Shown: positions 25,101-33,373 of the stretch, in pieces
Numbering within the stretch: the stretch's first letter is position 1
How the letters are laid out: the number at the start of each line of letters is the position of its first letter
Source: Endozoicomonas sp965208385
GTDB lineage: Bacteria > Pseudomonadota > Gammaproteobacteria > Pseudomonadales > Endozoicomonadaceae
Direction: 5' to 3'
DNA length: 64,000 nucleotides
Assembly: GCA_965208385.1 (NCBI GenBank)
Contig: CBDBOO010000093.1
Coordinates: forward strand, 124,001 to 188,000
Notes under the pieces: generated by a model
The model's input: only the letters and a program-made list of their open reading frames with translations
Databases searched by the model: none
What the model was told of the DNA's origin: nothing
Position numbers and translations under genes: made by a program

Positions 25101-25802
25101 TTCACTGACAAAAAGGTGCACCAGATGTTGGGCTGTGGGGTCATAAAGAACGGGTAGTCCAGATCTTGCTTCAGGAACGCTGTTTTGATGAAAAAACGGG
25201 TCGCTGGGTGGTTTGGTTATCATCCTCAGCTTATCTTTCAATTCAGCAAGGTTGAGCATTTCTCTTGCTTGGTCGATTGATAATTTTTCTGAAAAAATCC
25301 AGTTATCTATTTGATTTTTTTGAATAAGCAGTGTTATTTCAGAGTTAGTTAATTCCGATGAATTGAATGTTTTTCTAACGTTATCCCAGAGAACTTGATC
25401 GATGGTTTGTCCTGTTGGTTTGGCTATACCGGGAGTGACCTGGCCTGGATGTCTGGCCACTGCTCTTTCCTGCAGTGGTTTTTTATGAACGTCTTTATAA
25501 TGCTCGAATCGCCCTGCGTAGATGTCAAATGTTTCACCCTGTTGATCTTTGGCTTCGCCTAATAGACTCATTGTCCATAGTTGGGTGATTGTTTTGAATT
25601 GATCATCAAACTCAGCTTTTGATACCAGCCGGCCATCCGGTGTCATGCCAATTTCTTGTTGAGGCTTATTGGTGTTGAGCTGCTGAATTCTCTTCTGAAT
25701 AGTCTGGACAGGAACATTTAAATAGTTCCCAGTGTAGTCTTGTCCGTAAGCCATATCGAATCTCTCGGTTAGTTTTTCAGCCAATGCCGGTGTATCGGCC
25801 AT
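22134..25802 (-). CDS. Giant OTU-domain cysteine protease with C-terminal C2H2 zinc finger, putative host-directed effector
   Basis: This 1222-residue cytosolic-type protein has no signal peptide. Residues 1-870 are helix-rich with no recognised domain and a Pro-rich hinge (PTPPPSPIQSP, about 463-475). An OTU (ovarian tumour) peptidase domain follows: catalytic Cys896 in VPDGSCGYHAIAL, preceded by Asp893, and the C-terminal His1059 in GQWSHWEPL. OTU enzymes cleave ubiquitin or ubiquitin-like chains. The last 30 residues form a C-X2-C-X14-H-X3-H zinc finger (Cys1195, Cys1198, His1213, His1217). OTU plus C2H2 finger is a eukaryote-like pairing, since bacteria lack ubiquitin, so delivery into a host cell is inferred. 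No secretion machinery lies nearby. The start has no clear Shine-Dalgarno sequence. The gene is intact, is monocistronic and converges on serS. Confidence 0.85.
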   Translation of the reverse strand: MADTPALAEKLTERFDMAYGQDYTGNYLNVPVQTIQKRIQQLNTNKPQQEIGMTPDGRLVSKAEFDDQFKTITQLWTMSLLGEAKDQQGETFDIYAGRFEHYKDVHKKPLQERAVARHPGQVTPGIAKPTGQTIDQVLWDNVRKTFNSSELTNSEITLLIQKNQIDNWIFSEKLSIDQAREMLNLAELKDKLRMITKPPSDPFFHQNSVPEARSGLPVLYDPTAQHLVHLFVSEGIDKSVAQGIVLEIMQKSPDEFAHFKQLKFDHLKKDWVKQCLKLRMISRRKEETKSHQALPAIPPRQQKIEQLRAALVNSAGATEQQLALLERTGMLNYDAIELNQDDLKGYYQILLRNYRSSHGAVPGDKKVEWFQRAQTLLGYLGDTSYTAENMRWLVNEYCVLSNESSLDEAKNNQLISAFKTCIERLPAPFSNKEFIGSVLQIIHAYPNAQSPYLRQLSKIFDRTIPTPPPSPIQSPTLRREQLSPEVQALDWAISQVKSSYGITDKECSVIRQSPPVNIESQDVTTHFYQQMLVWAALKDKGFPVPFDQYWPMVKSGEITRQMLDNVETADEGNPNDPRPLKAAGAPIIKAYVRHRPELHNISDDQLERFTTVSLWHKDLVATLDSLLELFKFQTIFKPQDQCLNLDDIAWAASELLLTADDRSNIKAFNSDKQTRSLIEKNHQKIAENPVVRAIGNTSEVNDISPPGIPTLRICAHLVGYQTEAEYYKYNLDKKDDQQAFLAAFRNIGLVNLDKHLENKQQLKERIKIWCKLGNENEGVINYLIKNIGEMHELLNSAHPEKVSTFMSDRNLPTRLQADITLVLQNLACIKLPDFVAQMNALKPLLEAARLVDKMETGIKDRVEFQQHALHRPKVDEYLTNKLHCRLGERTVPDGSCGYHAIALSTGFSSHEVRKKTAQAARDLIAYSASHNKKSIESNDPDYIQRIETASEHCNLAYAAERIEFIGRVVEEEGPVNGKGLGNYWMTSDDLQFVAVAFGSPVLYLGNPIKTHDGHLPCERYYSNTGEEIWIPGEWGKVRELVSNSDTIGIVNLGEGQWSHWEPLKPLPGSVSWEPITDTQPRTPADDKHKTVAAEFTTHGSQDPLQVEQDTDENSLAGMKGHNYLSMNNDPLMSLKYQNMTAGRIAFKAVEEHHPVFQRSENIQGDTESTVSQGNIQHVRASDSDESIPLDPNFCCLHCENQYAIGEIQKYRRHFNGHKKETT

Positions 25803-26057
25803 GAGAGCTATTTATTAATTGAATTTTGAAGCGTTAGTACATGTTTGAGTGTTCCTGGTGTGAATGTGAAAATACTGGCAGAAAAAATATTTTTGTTACT
25901 GGAACATTTATTGCTTTCTCTTTCATATCAGCGTGTTGCGTGATAATGGTATATTTGTTTTGTTGCGATTTATGACTCTGAACAGTGAATGAGCCTTACT
26001 TCTGTGATCCATGGTTTACCATGGGTGTGTCGATGAACAGACAAGTTAGAGAATAAC

Positions 26058-27464
26058 GTGGATTATTTACCGGTATTTCTTCAAATAAGAGAAAAATGTT
26101 GCCTGGTGGTGGGTGGTGGTGATATTGCCCTGCGGAAAATCAGGTTATTGCACTCATCGGGTGCGTTTGTCAGGGTTGTTGCACCAGAAATATGCAAGGA
26201 CATTCGTTCTCTTCTGTCAGAACAATCTCATGAACTAAAAAATAAGCCTTTTTCGGAAGAAGATCTAAAGGGTGTATGTCTGGTTATTGCGGCCACTGAT
26301 GATTCCTGTGTTAATCGCAATGTGGCAGAAATAGCTGCGCAACGAAATCTGTTTGTGAATGTGGTGGATGATGCTGAATCAGGTAATGCCATCATGCCGT
26401 CCATTGTTGACCGGTCACCTGTAGTGATCGCCTTTTCAACGGGAGGTAAGGCACCGGTTCTGGCTCGATTGCTGAGAGAGAAGCTGGAGTCTATATTGCC
26501 ATCCGGATACGGACGGTTGGCCAAATTATCTGGCGAATGCCGTGATATGGTTAAGCAGCGTTTTGCTCATATTAATGACCGTCGTTATTTTTGGGAGAAA
26601 GTATTTCAGGGGCCTGTGGCTGAGCAGGCACTTGCAAATAATATTGAATCAGCCAGGCAGCTCTTAGTGAAGGAGCTCAACAACACTGATGAACAGAAAA
26701 CTGGCGAAGTTTATCTGGTAGGTGGAGGTCCGGGCGATCCTGATTTGTTGACATTTAAAGCCTTGCGTTTGATGCAGCAGGCTGATGTTGTTCTTCACGA
26801 TCGTCTGGTATCTGAAGATGTGCTCGACTTGTGCCGCCGGGATGCTGATTTTATTTATGTGGGGAAAAAACGGGATCGGCATATTCGTCCACAGGAAGAA
26901 ATTAATGCGTTATTGGTAAAGCTGGCCAAAGAAGGAAAGCGTGTTCTCAGGCTTAAAGGCGGTGATCCATTTATATTTGGAAGAGGAGGAGAAGAAATTG
27001 AAACTCTGGCCAGTGAGGGTATTCCTTTCCAGGTGGTGCCTGGCATTACTGCGGCCAGCGGCTGCGCAAGCTATGCAGGCATTCCCTTAACTCATCGTGA
27101 CCATGCTCAGTCGGTTCGATTTATTACAGGACATCTTAAAGATGGTAGCTATGTACTGAACTGGAATGAGATGCAGGATCCGGGGCAGACTCTGGTTTTC
27201 TATATGGGATTGCTGGGTTTATCACGGATTTGTCAGGAACTGATAAATCACGGCAGGGATATTTCAACACCGGTTGCGCTGATACAACAGGGAACAACTC
27301 GTAATCAACGGGTTTATACCGGCACTTTATCAACCATCAGCGAAATTATTGCCAATGAAAAGGTACTGGCACCCACTCTGATTATCATTGGCAGTGTGGT
27401 GACTTTACAGGACAAACTGAGCTGGTTTAAAGGTGGCTCAGACGTTAATGCTGAACAAGAATGA
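26058..27464 (+). CDS. cysG: Siroheme synthase CysG
   Basis: This 468-residue trifunctional enzyme makes siroheme for sulfite and nitrite reductases. The N-terminal half is the precorrin-2 dehydrogenase/sirohydrochlorin ferrochelatase (CLVVGGGDIALRKIRLL NAD-binding loop; VIAATDDSCVNRNVAEIA). The C-terminal half (from about 218) is uroporphyrinogen-III C-methyltransferase: VYLVGGGPGDPDLLTFKALR, VLRLKGGDPFIFGRGGEE and VPGITAASGCASYAGIPLTH. GTG is the start, placed by alignment to MDHLPIF of E. coli CysG. It fits with cysB and the TSUP carrier 4-5 kb away. Confidence 0.96.
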   Translation: MDYLPVFLQIREKCCLVVGGGDIALRKIRLLHSSGAFVRVVAPEICKDIRSLLSEQSHELKNKPFSEEDLKGVCLVIAATDDSCVNRNVAEIAAQRNLFVNVVDDAESGNAIMPSIVDRSPVVIAFSTGGKAPVLARLLREKLESILPSGYGRLAKLSGECRDMVKQRFAHINDRRYFWEKVFQGPVAEQALANNIESARQLLVKELNNTDEQKTGEVYLVGGGPGDPDLLTFKALRLMQQADVVLHDRLVSEDVLDLCRRDADFIYVGKKRDRHIRPQEEINALLVKLAKEGKRVLRLKGGDPFIFGRGGEEIETLASEGIPFQVVPGITAASGCASYAGIPLTHRDHAQSVRFITGHLKDGSYVLNWNEMQDPGQTLVFYMGLLGLSRICQELINHGRDISTPVALIQQGTTRNQRVYTGTLSTISEIIANEKVLAPTLIIIGSVVTLQDKLSWFKGGSDVNAEQE

Positions 27465-27503
27465 GCCTTTGGGATAATCTCTCTGGAGTAAGGAATAAAA
27501 GAA

Positions 27504-27534
27504 ATTCAGTATTCAAGGAGGCTGAATATTGAGT
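27504..27534. terminator. Possible terminator between cysG and Nudix gene
   Basis: An 11-bp stem (27504-27514 and 27524-27534) with two G-U pairs lies between convergent genes. T-rich sequence follows on the plus strand. Confidence 0.45.
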
Positions 27535-27541
27535 ATTTATC

Positions 27542-28042
27542 TCACTGATTTTGAGGTGCCTGCATATTCTCCAGGTACTTCAGTGGGTTGAATTTACTTT
27601 TAACCAGGCTTTCAAGAGGTTGAAACAGGGGTGTTGGGAGGCTATTCCAGGGGAACCAATGCCAGGATTCACATTTATCCGGTTCGTTATTTTTAGCGAT
27701 TCCGGGCTGACAACTGGCAATGATTATCAGGGTTACATAATGTTTGTTATGGTTATGGAAAATAGTATTTGTGTATGGCCCTGTTGCACAGTGATTTAAT
27801 ACCAGGCCCGTTTCTTCCAGCACCTCCCTTCGGGCGCATTCTTCAACCTGTTCACCGTATTCCAGATGACCTCCGGGAAAAGCCCACTCACCCTCTCCGT
27901 GGGCGTTCTTGCGTTTTCCCAGCAGTATTTTGCCATCCTTGATGATCGCAACACCAACCCCTATGAGGGGGCGTTGTTTTTCGGAGCCATGGCCAGAGCT
28001 ATGATTGGAACTATAATTGGAACTATGAACTTTATCTTTCAT
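27542..28042 (-). CDS. Nudix hydrolase (NUDT15/MutT-like)
   Basis: This 166-residue protein hydrolyses a nucleoside diphosphate linked to X. The complete Nudix box is GHLEYGEQVEECARREVLEETGL, with catalytic glutamates in REVLEE. The flanking VGVAIIKDGKILLGKRKNAHGEGEWAFPGG resembles NUDT15-type nucleotide triphosphatases. A Ser/His-rich N-terminal extension (SSNYSSNHSSGHGSE) precedes the domain and may not be translated. The substrate is not predictable beyond a housecleaning role. Confidence 0.88.
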   Translation of the reverse strand: MKDKVHSSNYSSNHSSGHGSEKQRPLIGVGVAIIKDGKILLGKRKNAHGEGEWAFPGGHLEYGEQVEECARREVLEETGLVLNHCATGPYTNTIFHNHNKHYVTLIIIASCQPGIAKNNEPDKCESWHWFPWNSLPTPLFQPLESLVKSKFNPLKYLENMQAPQNQ

Positions 28043-28192
28043 ATCGGGAAGAAACAGTCAGATTTCCTGCTATTGTGCCACATGGAGTTCGCGAATCTGA
28101 AGAAAAAAGAATAATCCAGTGGTGCTCTAGGGATTCTCTGCAACGTCGGGATGGAATAGAATAGCGTTATTCTGAACAGAGGGTATGCTGAG

Positions 28193-28774
28193 TTGAATAT
28201 TCTATTTACTGAAGCAGCACAAAAATATCTGGGTACATTATTGGAAAAACAGGCTGTAGAGGGGATAGGGGTGCGCTTGTTTGTCAGTAATCCCGGAACG
28301 CCTCATGCTGAGACTTGTCTGGCCTATTGTAAACCGGGTGAAGAAAAAGAGGGCGATCTGAAATTTTCCCTGGAGCCCTTTGATTGCCATGTGGAAGGTG
28401 TCAGTGAACCCTTTCTTGAAGACGCAGTGGTTGATTTTTCTGAAGACAAACTGGGTGGGCAGTTAACCATCAAGGCGCCTAATGCAAAGATGCCGAAGGT
28501 AAACGAAGACAGCCCACTGGATATGCGCATCAACTATTTTTTGCAGACTGAAATTAACCCCGGGTTAGCTTCTCACGGTGGAATGGTCAGCCTGGTTGAA
28601 ATAGAAGATGAGGTTGCAGTCTTACAGTTTGGTGGTGGTTGTCAGGGGTGTGCCAGTGTCGATCTTACCTTGAAAGACGGCGTTGAAAGAACCCTTATGG
28701 AAAGAATCCCTCAGCTGAAAGGCGTAAGGGATGTTACTGATCATACTTATACTGAAAATGCATTTTATAAATAA
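28193..28774 (+). CDS. nfuA: Fe-S biogenesis protein NfuA
   Basis: This 193-residue [4Fe-4S] carrier has two parts. The N-terminal degenerate A-type domain (residues 1-95) contains NPGTPHAETCLAYC. The C-terminal Nfu domain has the cluster motif GGCQGCASVDLTLKDGVE. The segment GQLTIKAPNAKMPKV is family-specific. The start is TTG at 28193; the nearest upstream ATG (28185) runs into a stop in another frame, so TTG is the only sensible start, with a purine-rich GAGGG about 9 bases upstream. NfuA delivers clusters to apo-enzymes such as aconitases and protects during oxidative stress. Confidence 0.95.
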   Translation: MNILFTEAAQKYLGTLLEKQAVEGIGVRLFVSNPGTPHAETCLAYCKPGEEKEGDLKFSLEPFDCHVEGVSEPFLEDAVVDFSEDKLGGQLTIKAPNAKMPKVNEDSPLDMRINYFLQTEINPGLASHGGMVSLVEIEDEVAVLQFGGGCQGCASVDLTLKDGVERTLMERIPQLKGVRDVTDHTYTENAFYK

Positions 28775-28794
28775 TTAAGGTAGTACTTCAGAGA

Positions 28795-28824
28795 ATCTCG
28801 GGTTGTTCTTGGACGACCTGAGAT
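28795..28824. terminator. Terminator hairpin between nfuA and greB
   Basis: The stem ATCTCGGGTTGTTC pairs with GACGACCTGAGAT, with G-U pairs. T/A-rich flanks lie on both sides between convergent genes. Confidence 0.6.
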
Positions 28825-28831
28825 ATAAATT

Positions 28832-29311
28832 TTAAAAAGAGCTGTATTGAATTTTGTTGATGTACCAGATTTTTTGACCTGAAGGCGTCTGCACAGATAT
28901 TTCATCTTCTATCTGTTTGCCTATTACGGCTTTAGCCATTGGCGAATCAATGGTGATATGGCCTTTGCTGACATCAATTTCATCCGATCCTACAATACGA
29001 CACTGTAGAGTTTCGCCTTCCTCGTTTTCCAGTTCTATCCAGGCACCAAAATAGGCTTTTCCTTCCTGTTCCGGGGAATAGTGAACGACCTTAACTATCT
29101 CTAGACGCTTGGTCAGATAGCGTATCCGCCGATCTATTTCCCTTAATAATCGTTTACCTTCCTTGTATTCGGCATTTTCGCTTCTGTCACCGAGTGCTGC
29201 GGCTTCAGATACAGCCTGGGTTACTTTAGGTCTTTTGTCGCTCCATAGAAAATTAAGCTCTTGCTTCAGAGATTCCTTGCCGTAAGGGGTGATTAAGTGA
29301 GATCTCATCAT
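28832..29311 (-). CDS. greB: Transcription elongation factor GreB
   Basis: This 159-residue factor stimulates RNA cleavage in backtracked RNA polymerase. The N-terminal coiled coil (residues 8-80) carries the acidic tip (ALGDRSENAEYKEGKRLLREID). The C-terminal FKBP-like domain contains GSDEIDVSKGHITIDSPMAKAVIGK. The tip acidic residues Asp and Glu (GDRSENAEY) needed for Mg2+ are intact. The RLLREIDRRIRYLTKRLE helix points to GreB rather than GreA. Confidence 0.94.
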   Translation of the reverse strand: MMRSHLITPYGKESLKQELNFLWSDKRPKVTQAVSEAAALGDRSENAEYKEGKRLLREIDRRIRYLTKRLEIVKVVHYSPEQEGKAYFGAWIELENEEGETLQCRIVGSDEIDVSKGHITIDSPMAKAVIGKQIEDEISVQTPSGQKIWYINKIQYSSF

Positions 29312-29625
29312 TGCCGATTGCCCTTAATTTTCTGTTAATCTGAAAATGAAGTTGTTTTTCTTCTAGGGAAACAAATTATTGTCTCAGGGTATTCTGTATA
29401 ACAATAGAGTGACAAAAACAAAACGGGTACCGTTCATGAAAGGCAGGAACAAAAGGCGTTGAAATTGGTCGATTAAACAGAAACCAGCTGCAGTGTAGAG
29501 ATTGACAGGAACAGAACGGAGGTGCCTGACGTTAATCAGCAAGCACCCCATCCCAGACGATAATTAAAGTTCGCTCGTTTGCTGCCTGCCCACATATTCA
29601 ATGGCAACGGGCATAACTAAAAGAA
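29312..29625. other. Intergenic region between greB and aroG
   Basis: I see no gene in 314 bp. The segment next to greB is AT-rich and likely holds its promoter (minus strand). The part next to aroG is its 3' region. No convincing terminator or RNA gene was recognised. Confidence 0.4.
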
Positions 29626-30699
29626 TTATTTCCGACGATCAGGTAAAACCGCTTTCAGTTTTTTGTGCATATCCCTGAGAGTTTTTTCAGTGGTTTCCCA
29701 ATCGATACAGGCGTCTGTTATAGAGACCCCGTATTCGAGATCTTCAAGGTTCTCAGTCATTTTTTGATTACCCCAACCAATATTGCTTTCTACCATCAAG
29801 CCGATAATAGACTGATTACCTTCGATGATTTGATTGGTGACATTTTCCATAACCAGTGGTTGCAGGGCAGGGTCTTTATTGGAATTTGCATGGGAGCAAT
29901 CCACCATGATATTTGGCTTAATACCTGCTTTTTCCAGTTCCTGTTCGCAGATGGCTACATTGACTGAGTCATAATTCGGCTTGTCGTTACCTCCCCTCAA
30001 TACCACATGACCGTATGGGTTTCCCCGGGTTTTGGTAACAGCAACCTGTCCCTGTCCGTTGAGTCCCAGGAAACGATGAGGGCTGGCTACCGATTGCAAT
30101 GCATTGATGGCAACTTCCAGACCACCATCGGTGCCATTCTTGAAGCCCACCGCTGAAGATAAGCCGCTGGCCATCTCTCTATGTGTCTGGGACTCAGTGG
30201 TGCGTGCGCCGATAGCTGACCAGGCGACCAGGTCCTGCAAATATTGTGGAGTAATTGGATCCAGGGCTTCCGTGGAAGTTGGAATTCCCATTTCTGCCAC
30301 ATCCATCAGTAAACGACGGCCAATATGCAAGCCCTGTTCAATTTTAAACGAGTCGTTGAGGAAGGGGTCATTAATCAGGCCTTTCCAGCCAACAGTGGTT
30401 CTCGGTTTTTCAAAATAGACGCGCATGACAAGATAAAGAGTATCCTCGACTTCCTTGCTCAGGGCCTGTAAGCGCTTGGCATAATCTTTAGCCGCTGCTA
30501 CATCATGAATTGAGCAAGGACCAATCACCAGGAAAAGGCGATGATCTTTTCCGTCAAGAATGTTCTGAATAACACCACGGCTTTCAGACACCGTTCTTTC
30601 AGCAGCCTGGCTCATGGGGATTTCAGATTTCAAACTGTCTGGAGTGACGAGGATTTCCTGAGATTCAATATTCAGGTTTTCAATGGGTAATACAGCCAT
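29626..30699 (-). CDS. aroG: 3-deoxy-7-phosphoheptulonate (DAHP) synthase
   Basis: This 357-residue class I enzyme condenses PEP with erythrose-4-phosphate, the first step of the shikimate pathway. Catalytic segments are LVIGPCSIHD, MRVYFEKPRTTVGWKGLIND, GARTTESQTHREMASGLS, VGFKNGTDG and VMVDCSHANSNKD. The metal-binding Cys is in GPCS and the His in DCSHANS. It is of the AroF/AroG/AroH type; which aromatic amino acid inhibits it cannot be read off. It supplies chorismate for pabB, located 3 kb away. Confidence 0.94.
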   Translation of the reverse strand: MAVLPIENLNIESQEILVTPDSLKSEIPMSQAAERTVSESRGVIQNILDGKDHRLFLVIGPCSIHDVAAAKDYAKRLQALSKEVEDTLYLVMRVYFEKPRTTVGWKGLINDPFLNDSFKIEQGLHIGRRLLMDVAEMGIPTSTEALDPITPQYLQDLVAWSAIGARTTESQTHREMASGLSSAVGFKNGTDGGLEVAINALQSVASPHRFLGLNGQGQVAVTKTRGNPYGHVVLRGGNDKPNYDSVNVAICEQELEKAGIKPNIMVDCSHANSNKDPALQPLVMENVTNQIIEGNQSIIGLMVESNIGWGNQKMTENLEDLEYGVSITDACIDWETTEKTLRDMHKKLKAVLPDRRK

Positions 30700-30868
30700 T
30701 AGCGCAGTCTCATTTTTTGGCTTCAGTCTCCCGGCAGGGGCTAAGATCAGATTGCAATATACGTATAGAAACTACGGAGGGCAGATCTGATTTGCTGATA
30801 GATAATGTGTTAGACGTTATCCGTGATTACATTAGAATATTGTCTGATGATCTTTCAGCAAGCTAAAT

Positions 30869-30911
30869 TTCGCTAAACATCTTTAGGGTGTATATAGAGA
30901 CATTTAGCGAA
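30869..30911. terminator. Stem-loop between the TSUP and aroG genes
   Basis: The arms TTCGCTAAA (30869-30877) and TTTAGCGAA (30903-30911) lie just past the TSUP stop codon on the minus strand. It is a candidate terminator for the TSUP transcript; the T-run is weak. Confidence 0.4.
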
Positions 30912-30966
30912 GGTCTCACTTTAATTCATAGTTTCCGGTGATCGCAAGTGTACAGAATAAATAAGT

Positions 30967-31734
30967 TCAAATGAGGTATTTAATGCCCAATGAGAGCAAA
31001 ATAAATGCCAGTAATAGCCTCATCATTCGGTCAGGAAGCTTCTTGCCCAATCGGGTTCCAATATAAATAGCGGGAATAGAACCTATAAGCAAACTGCCCA
31101 GTAAGGCAAAATTGACGTTCCCGAGCCATAAGTGACCTATACCGGCTACCAGGGTGAGTGGCACGGCATGAGCCAAATCTGTGCCGACTATGTTGACTGA
31201 CTTCAACTGTGGGTATAGAAAAATCAAAACAGCCGTTCCCAGGGCGCCTGCACCAACGGATGATAATGTCACCAGAACCCCCAGCAGAGCACCCATGATA
31301 AAGGTGATTACTTGAACGTACTCTGGCTTTATAAAAGCCGTGTTCATTTGAAAAGAGCGGATTTGTTCACTGAAAATCAGTGATAGAGCTGTTAAAGAGA
31401 GCATAAATCCAAGGCACAATGTAAGTATCGGGCTATAATCAGCGCTTCCGGCAAATGAATATTTGAGGAACAACACCGTCAGAATAGTGCTTGGTATACT
31501 GCCAGCACACAGCGTTCTGACCAGTTTCCAGTCAACACTGTTTTGACGGTTATGCATGGCAACACCGGTACTTTTGGTTATGGCTGCATACATTAGGTCC
31601 GTTCCAATGGCAATATGCGGTTGGAAACCGAACATCAGGAGCAGAGGAGTCATTAATGAACCTCCTCCGATACCTGTCAATCCAACAGCAAAACCAACGC
31701 CGGCACCCGCTGCGATATAAATGAATATGTCCAT
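30967..31734 (-). CDS. TSUP (TauE/SafE-type) sulfur-compound transporter
   Basis: This 255-residue inner-membrane protein has about eight helices in two repeats. Each repeat starts with the family's glycine-rich loop: GFAVGLTGIGGGSLMTPLLL and GVLVTLSSVGAGALGTAVLI. Members move sulfite, sulfate, thiosulfate or organosulfonates. Divergent placement 206 bp from cysB suggests uptake of a sulfur source under CysB control; that is inference, as CysB sites cannot be recognised by eye. Confidence 0.88.
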   Translation of the reverse strand: MDIFIYIAAGAGVGFAVGLTGIGGGSLMTPLLLMFGFQPHIAIGTDLMYAAITKSTGVAMHNRQNSVDWKLVRTLCAGSIPSTILTVLFLKYSFAGSADYSPILTLCLGFMLSLTALSLIFSEQIRSFQMNTAFIKPEYVQVITFIMGALLGVLVTLSSVGAGALGTAVLIFLYPQLKSVNIVGTDLAHAVPLTLVAGIGHLWLGNVNFALLGSLLIGSIPAIYIGTRLGKKLPDRMMRLLLAFILLSLGIKYLI

Positions 31735-31940
31735 AACATCCTTGAATATATGGTCTAAAGTTATAAGTAGCTCAGACGATCTTTGAAATCATGATTAAAG
31801 AATCATGATTTGCTGGTAACTATAGAGACTGACTAGTATTCTGAAAAAGAACTTAATGTCATTCTTTTATTCTATATAGAACTAACGAGCTCAACATTCG
31901 TTTATATTCTGGCTCTTAACTCGCTCTACCGGAGGCATCA

Positions 31941-32915
31941 ATGAAGCTGCAACAACTGCGCTATATCTGGGAGGTTGCTCACCATGACCTCAATGTTTCA
32001 GCGACAGCGCAGAGTCTTTACACTTCCCAGCCCGGCATCAGTAAACAGATCCGGCTTCTCGAAGATGAGTTGGGTGTGGAAGTCTTTGCCCGTAGCGGTA
32101 AGCATCTGACCCGAATAACACCGGCCGGAGAGAAAATTATTGAAACAGCAGGAGAAATTCTGCGTAAGGTGGAATCGATCAAACAGGTTGCCCAGGAGTT
32201 CAGTGATGAACGCAAAGGCAGTTTGTCGATAGCCACGACTCATACCCAGGCCCGTTATGCTCTTCCTCAGATCATCAACAAGTTTATAGGACAGTACCCG
32301 GATGTTGCCCTGCATATGCATCAGGGAACACCTATTCAGATTGCTGAAATGGCTGCAGACGGGTCTGTTGATTTCGCCATTGCTACTGAGGCTCTTGAGC
32401 TGTTTAATGATCTGGTCATGATGCCTTGTTATCGGTGGAATCGTTGTGTCCTGGTACCCAAGGATCATCCGCTGGCGCAAATTTCTGAATTGACATTACA
32501 GGATGTCGCCCGGTATCCCCTGGTTACCTATGTGTTTGGTTTCACTGGACGCTCGAAGCTGGATGAAGCTTTTATGAATGAGGGGCTTTCCCCCAGAGTT
32601 GTGTTCACTGCAACGGATGCCGATGTTATCAAAACTTATGTACGGCTAAATCTGGGCGTCGGGATTATTGCCAAAATGGCTTATGATCCTGAGCTGGATT
32701 CTGATCTGGTGCCTCTGAATGCGGATCATCTATTTGAATCGAGCATCACCAAGATAGGGTTTCGTCGAGGTACGTTCCTGCGTGGATTCATGTATGACTT
32801 TATTCAGGAATTCGCCCCACACCTCACCAAAGATGTTATTCAGGAAGCGATTCAGCGTCATAATAAAGCAGAGATTGATGAGCTGTTTTCACATGTGCAG
32901 TTGCCGAACATGTGA
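31941..32915 (+). CDS. cysB: LysR-type regulator CysB
   Basis: This 324-residue activator of cysteine biosynthesis responds to N-acetylserine. The N-terminal helix-turn-helix reads MKLQQLRYIWEVAHHDLNVS and LYTSQPGISKQIRLLEDELG. The effector domain has the CysB-specific segments TTHTQARYALPQIINKFIGQ, VTYVFGFTGRSKLDEAF and GVGIIAKMAYDPELDSDLV. Length and start match E. coli CysB. GGAGG lies 6 bases before the ATG. LysR activators usually repress themselves from the shared divergent promoter, here the TSUP/cysB gap. Confidence 0.97.
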   Translation: MKLQQLRYIWEVAHHDLNVSATAQSLYTSQPGISKQIRLLEDELGVEVFARSGKHLTRITPAGEKIIETAGEILRKVESIKQVAQEFSDERKGSLSIATTHTQARYALPQIINKFIGQYPDVALHMHQGTPIQIAEMAADGSVDFAIATEALELFNDLVMMPCYRWNRCVLVPKDHPLAQISELTLQDVARYPLVTYVFGFTGRSKLDEAFMNEGLSPRVVFTATDADVIKTYVRLNLGVGIIAKMAYDPELDSDLVPLNADHLFESSITKIGFRRGTFLRGFMYDFIQEFAPHLTKDVIQEAIQRHNKAEIDELFSHVQLPNM

Positions 32916-32948
32916 CAGCGACTTTCTATTGTTGTGAAGCAGCAGACA

Positions 32949-33227
32949 TCAGTCTGTTGCTTCAAGTACTTCCTTCACCAGCTTGAAATAAATGGTGTAG
33001 ACTTTTGCCTCTTCATTCTCTTTTTCGACAATGAAAAAAGGGGCTCTATCAACTTGATAAAATTCCGCCAGAAGCGATCCTTCACTGGCCGGATCATCTT
33101 CTCTGGCCTCTACGACATGATCAATACTGTTAATGTGTCCTGATTTTTCCAGCCGTGCAAAAACATCAATACATTTTTTGCAGGGAGTTCCGTCAGACAT
33201 AATTTTTTTGACCATGGTGATTTTCAT
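32949..33227 (-). CDS. Thioredoxin-fold (glutaredoxin-like) protein
   Basis: This 92-residue protein has a CXXC redox motif (TPCKKCIDVFARLE) near the N-terminus after the first strand KITMVKKIM. A cis-Pro-like segment (DRAPFFIVE) follows in the expected place. These features fit a small glutaredoxin or thioredoxin-like disulfide reductase. It is a single-gene unit between cysB and pabB. The partner is unknown. Confidence 0.8.
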   Translation of the reverse strand: MKITMVKKIMSDGTPCKKCIDVFARLEKSGHINSIDHVVEAREDDPASEGSLLAEFYQVDRAPFFIVEKENEEAKVYTIYFKLVKEVLEATD

Positions 33228-33373
33228 ACAAACTCCTGATGTTTCATTTTTTAATTAGTATCGTTCAGTCCGGTACACGCTTTGTGTCGTGGCGGCAGAG
33301 CTTATTCTAACAGCTTCTTTATATTTTCATGAAAATGCACATAGAATAATTCTGTCTATAAACTGTTCTGCCT

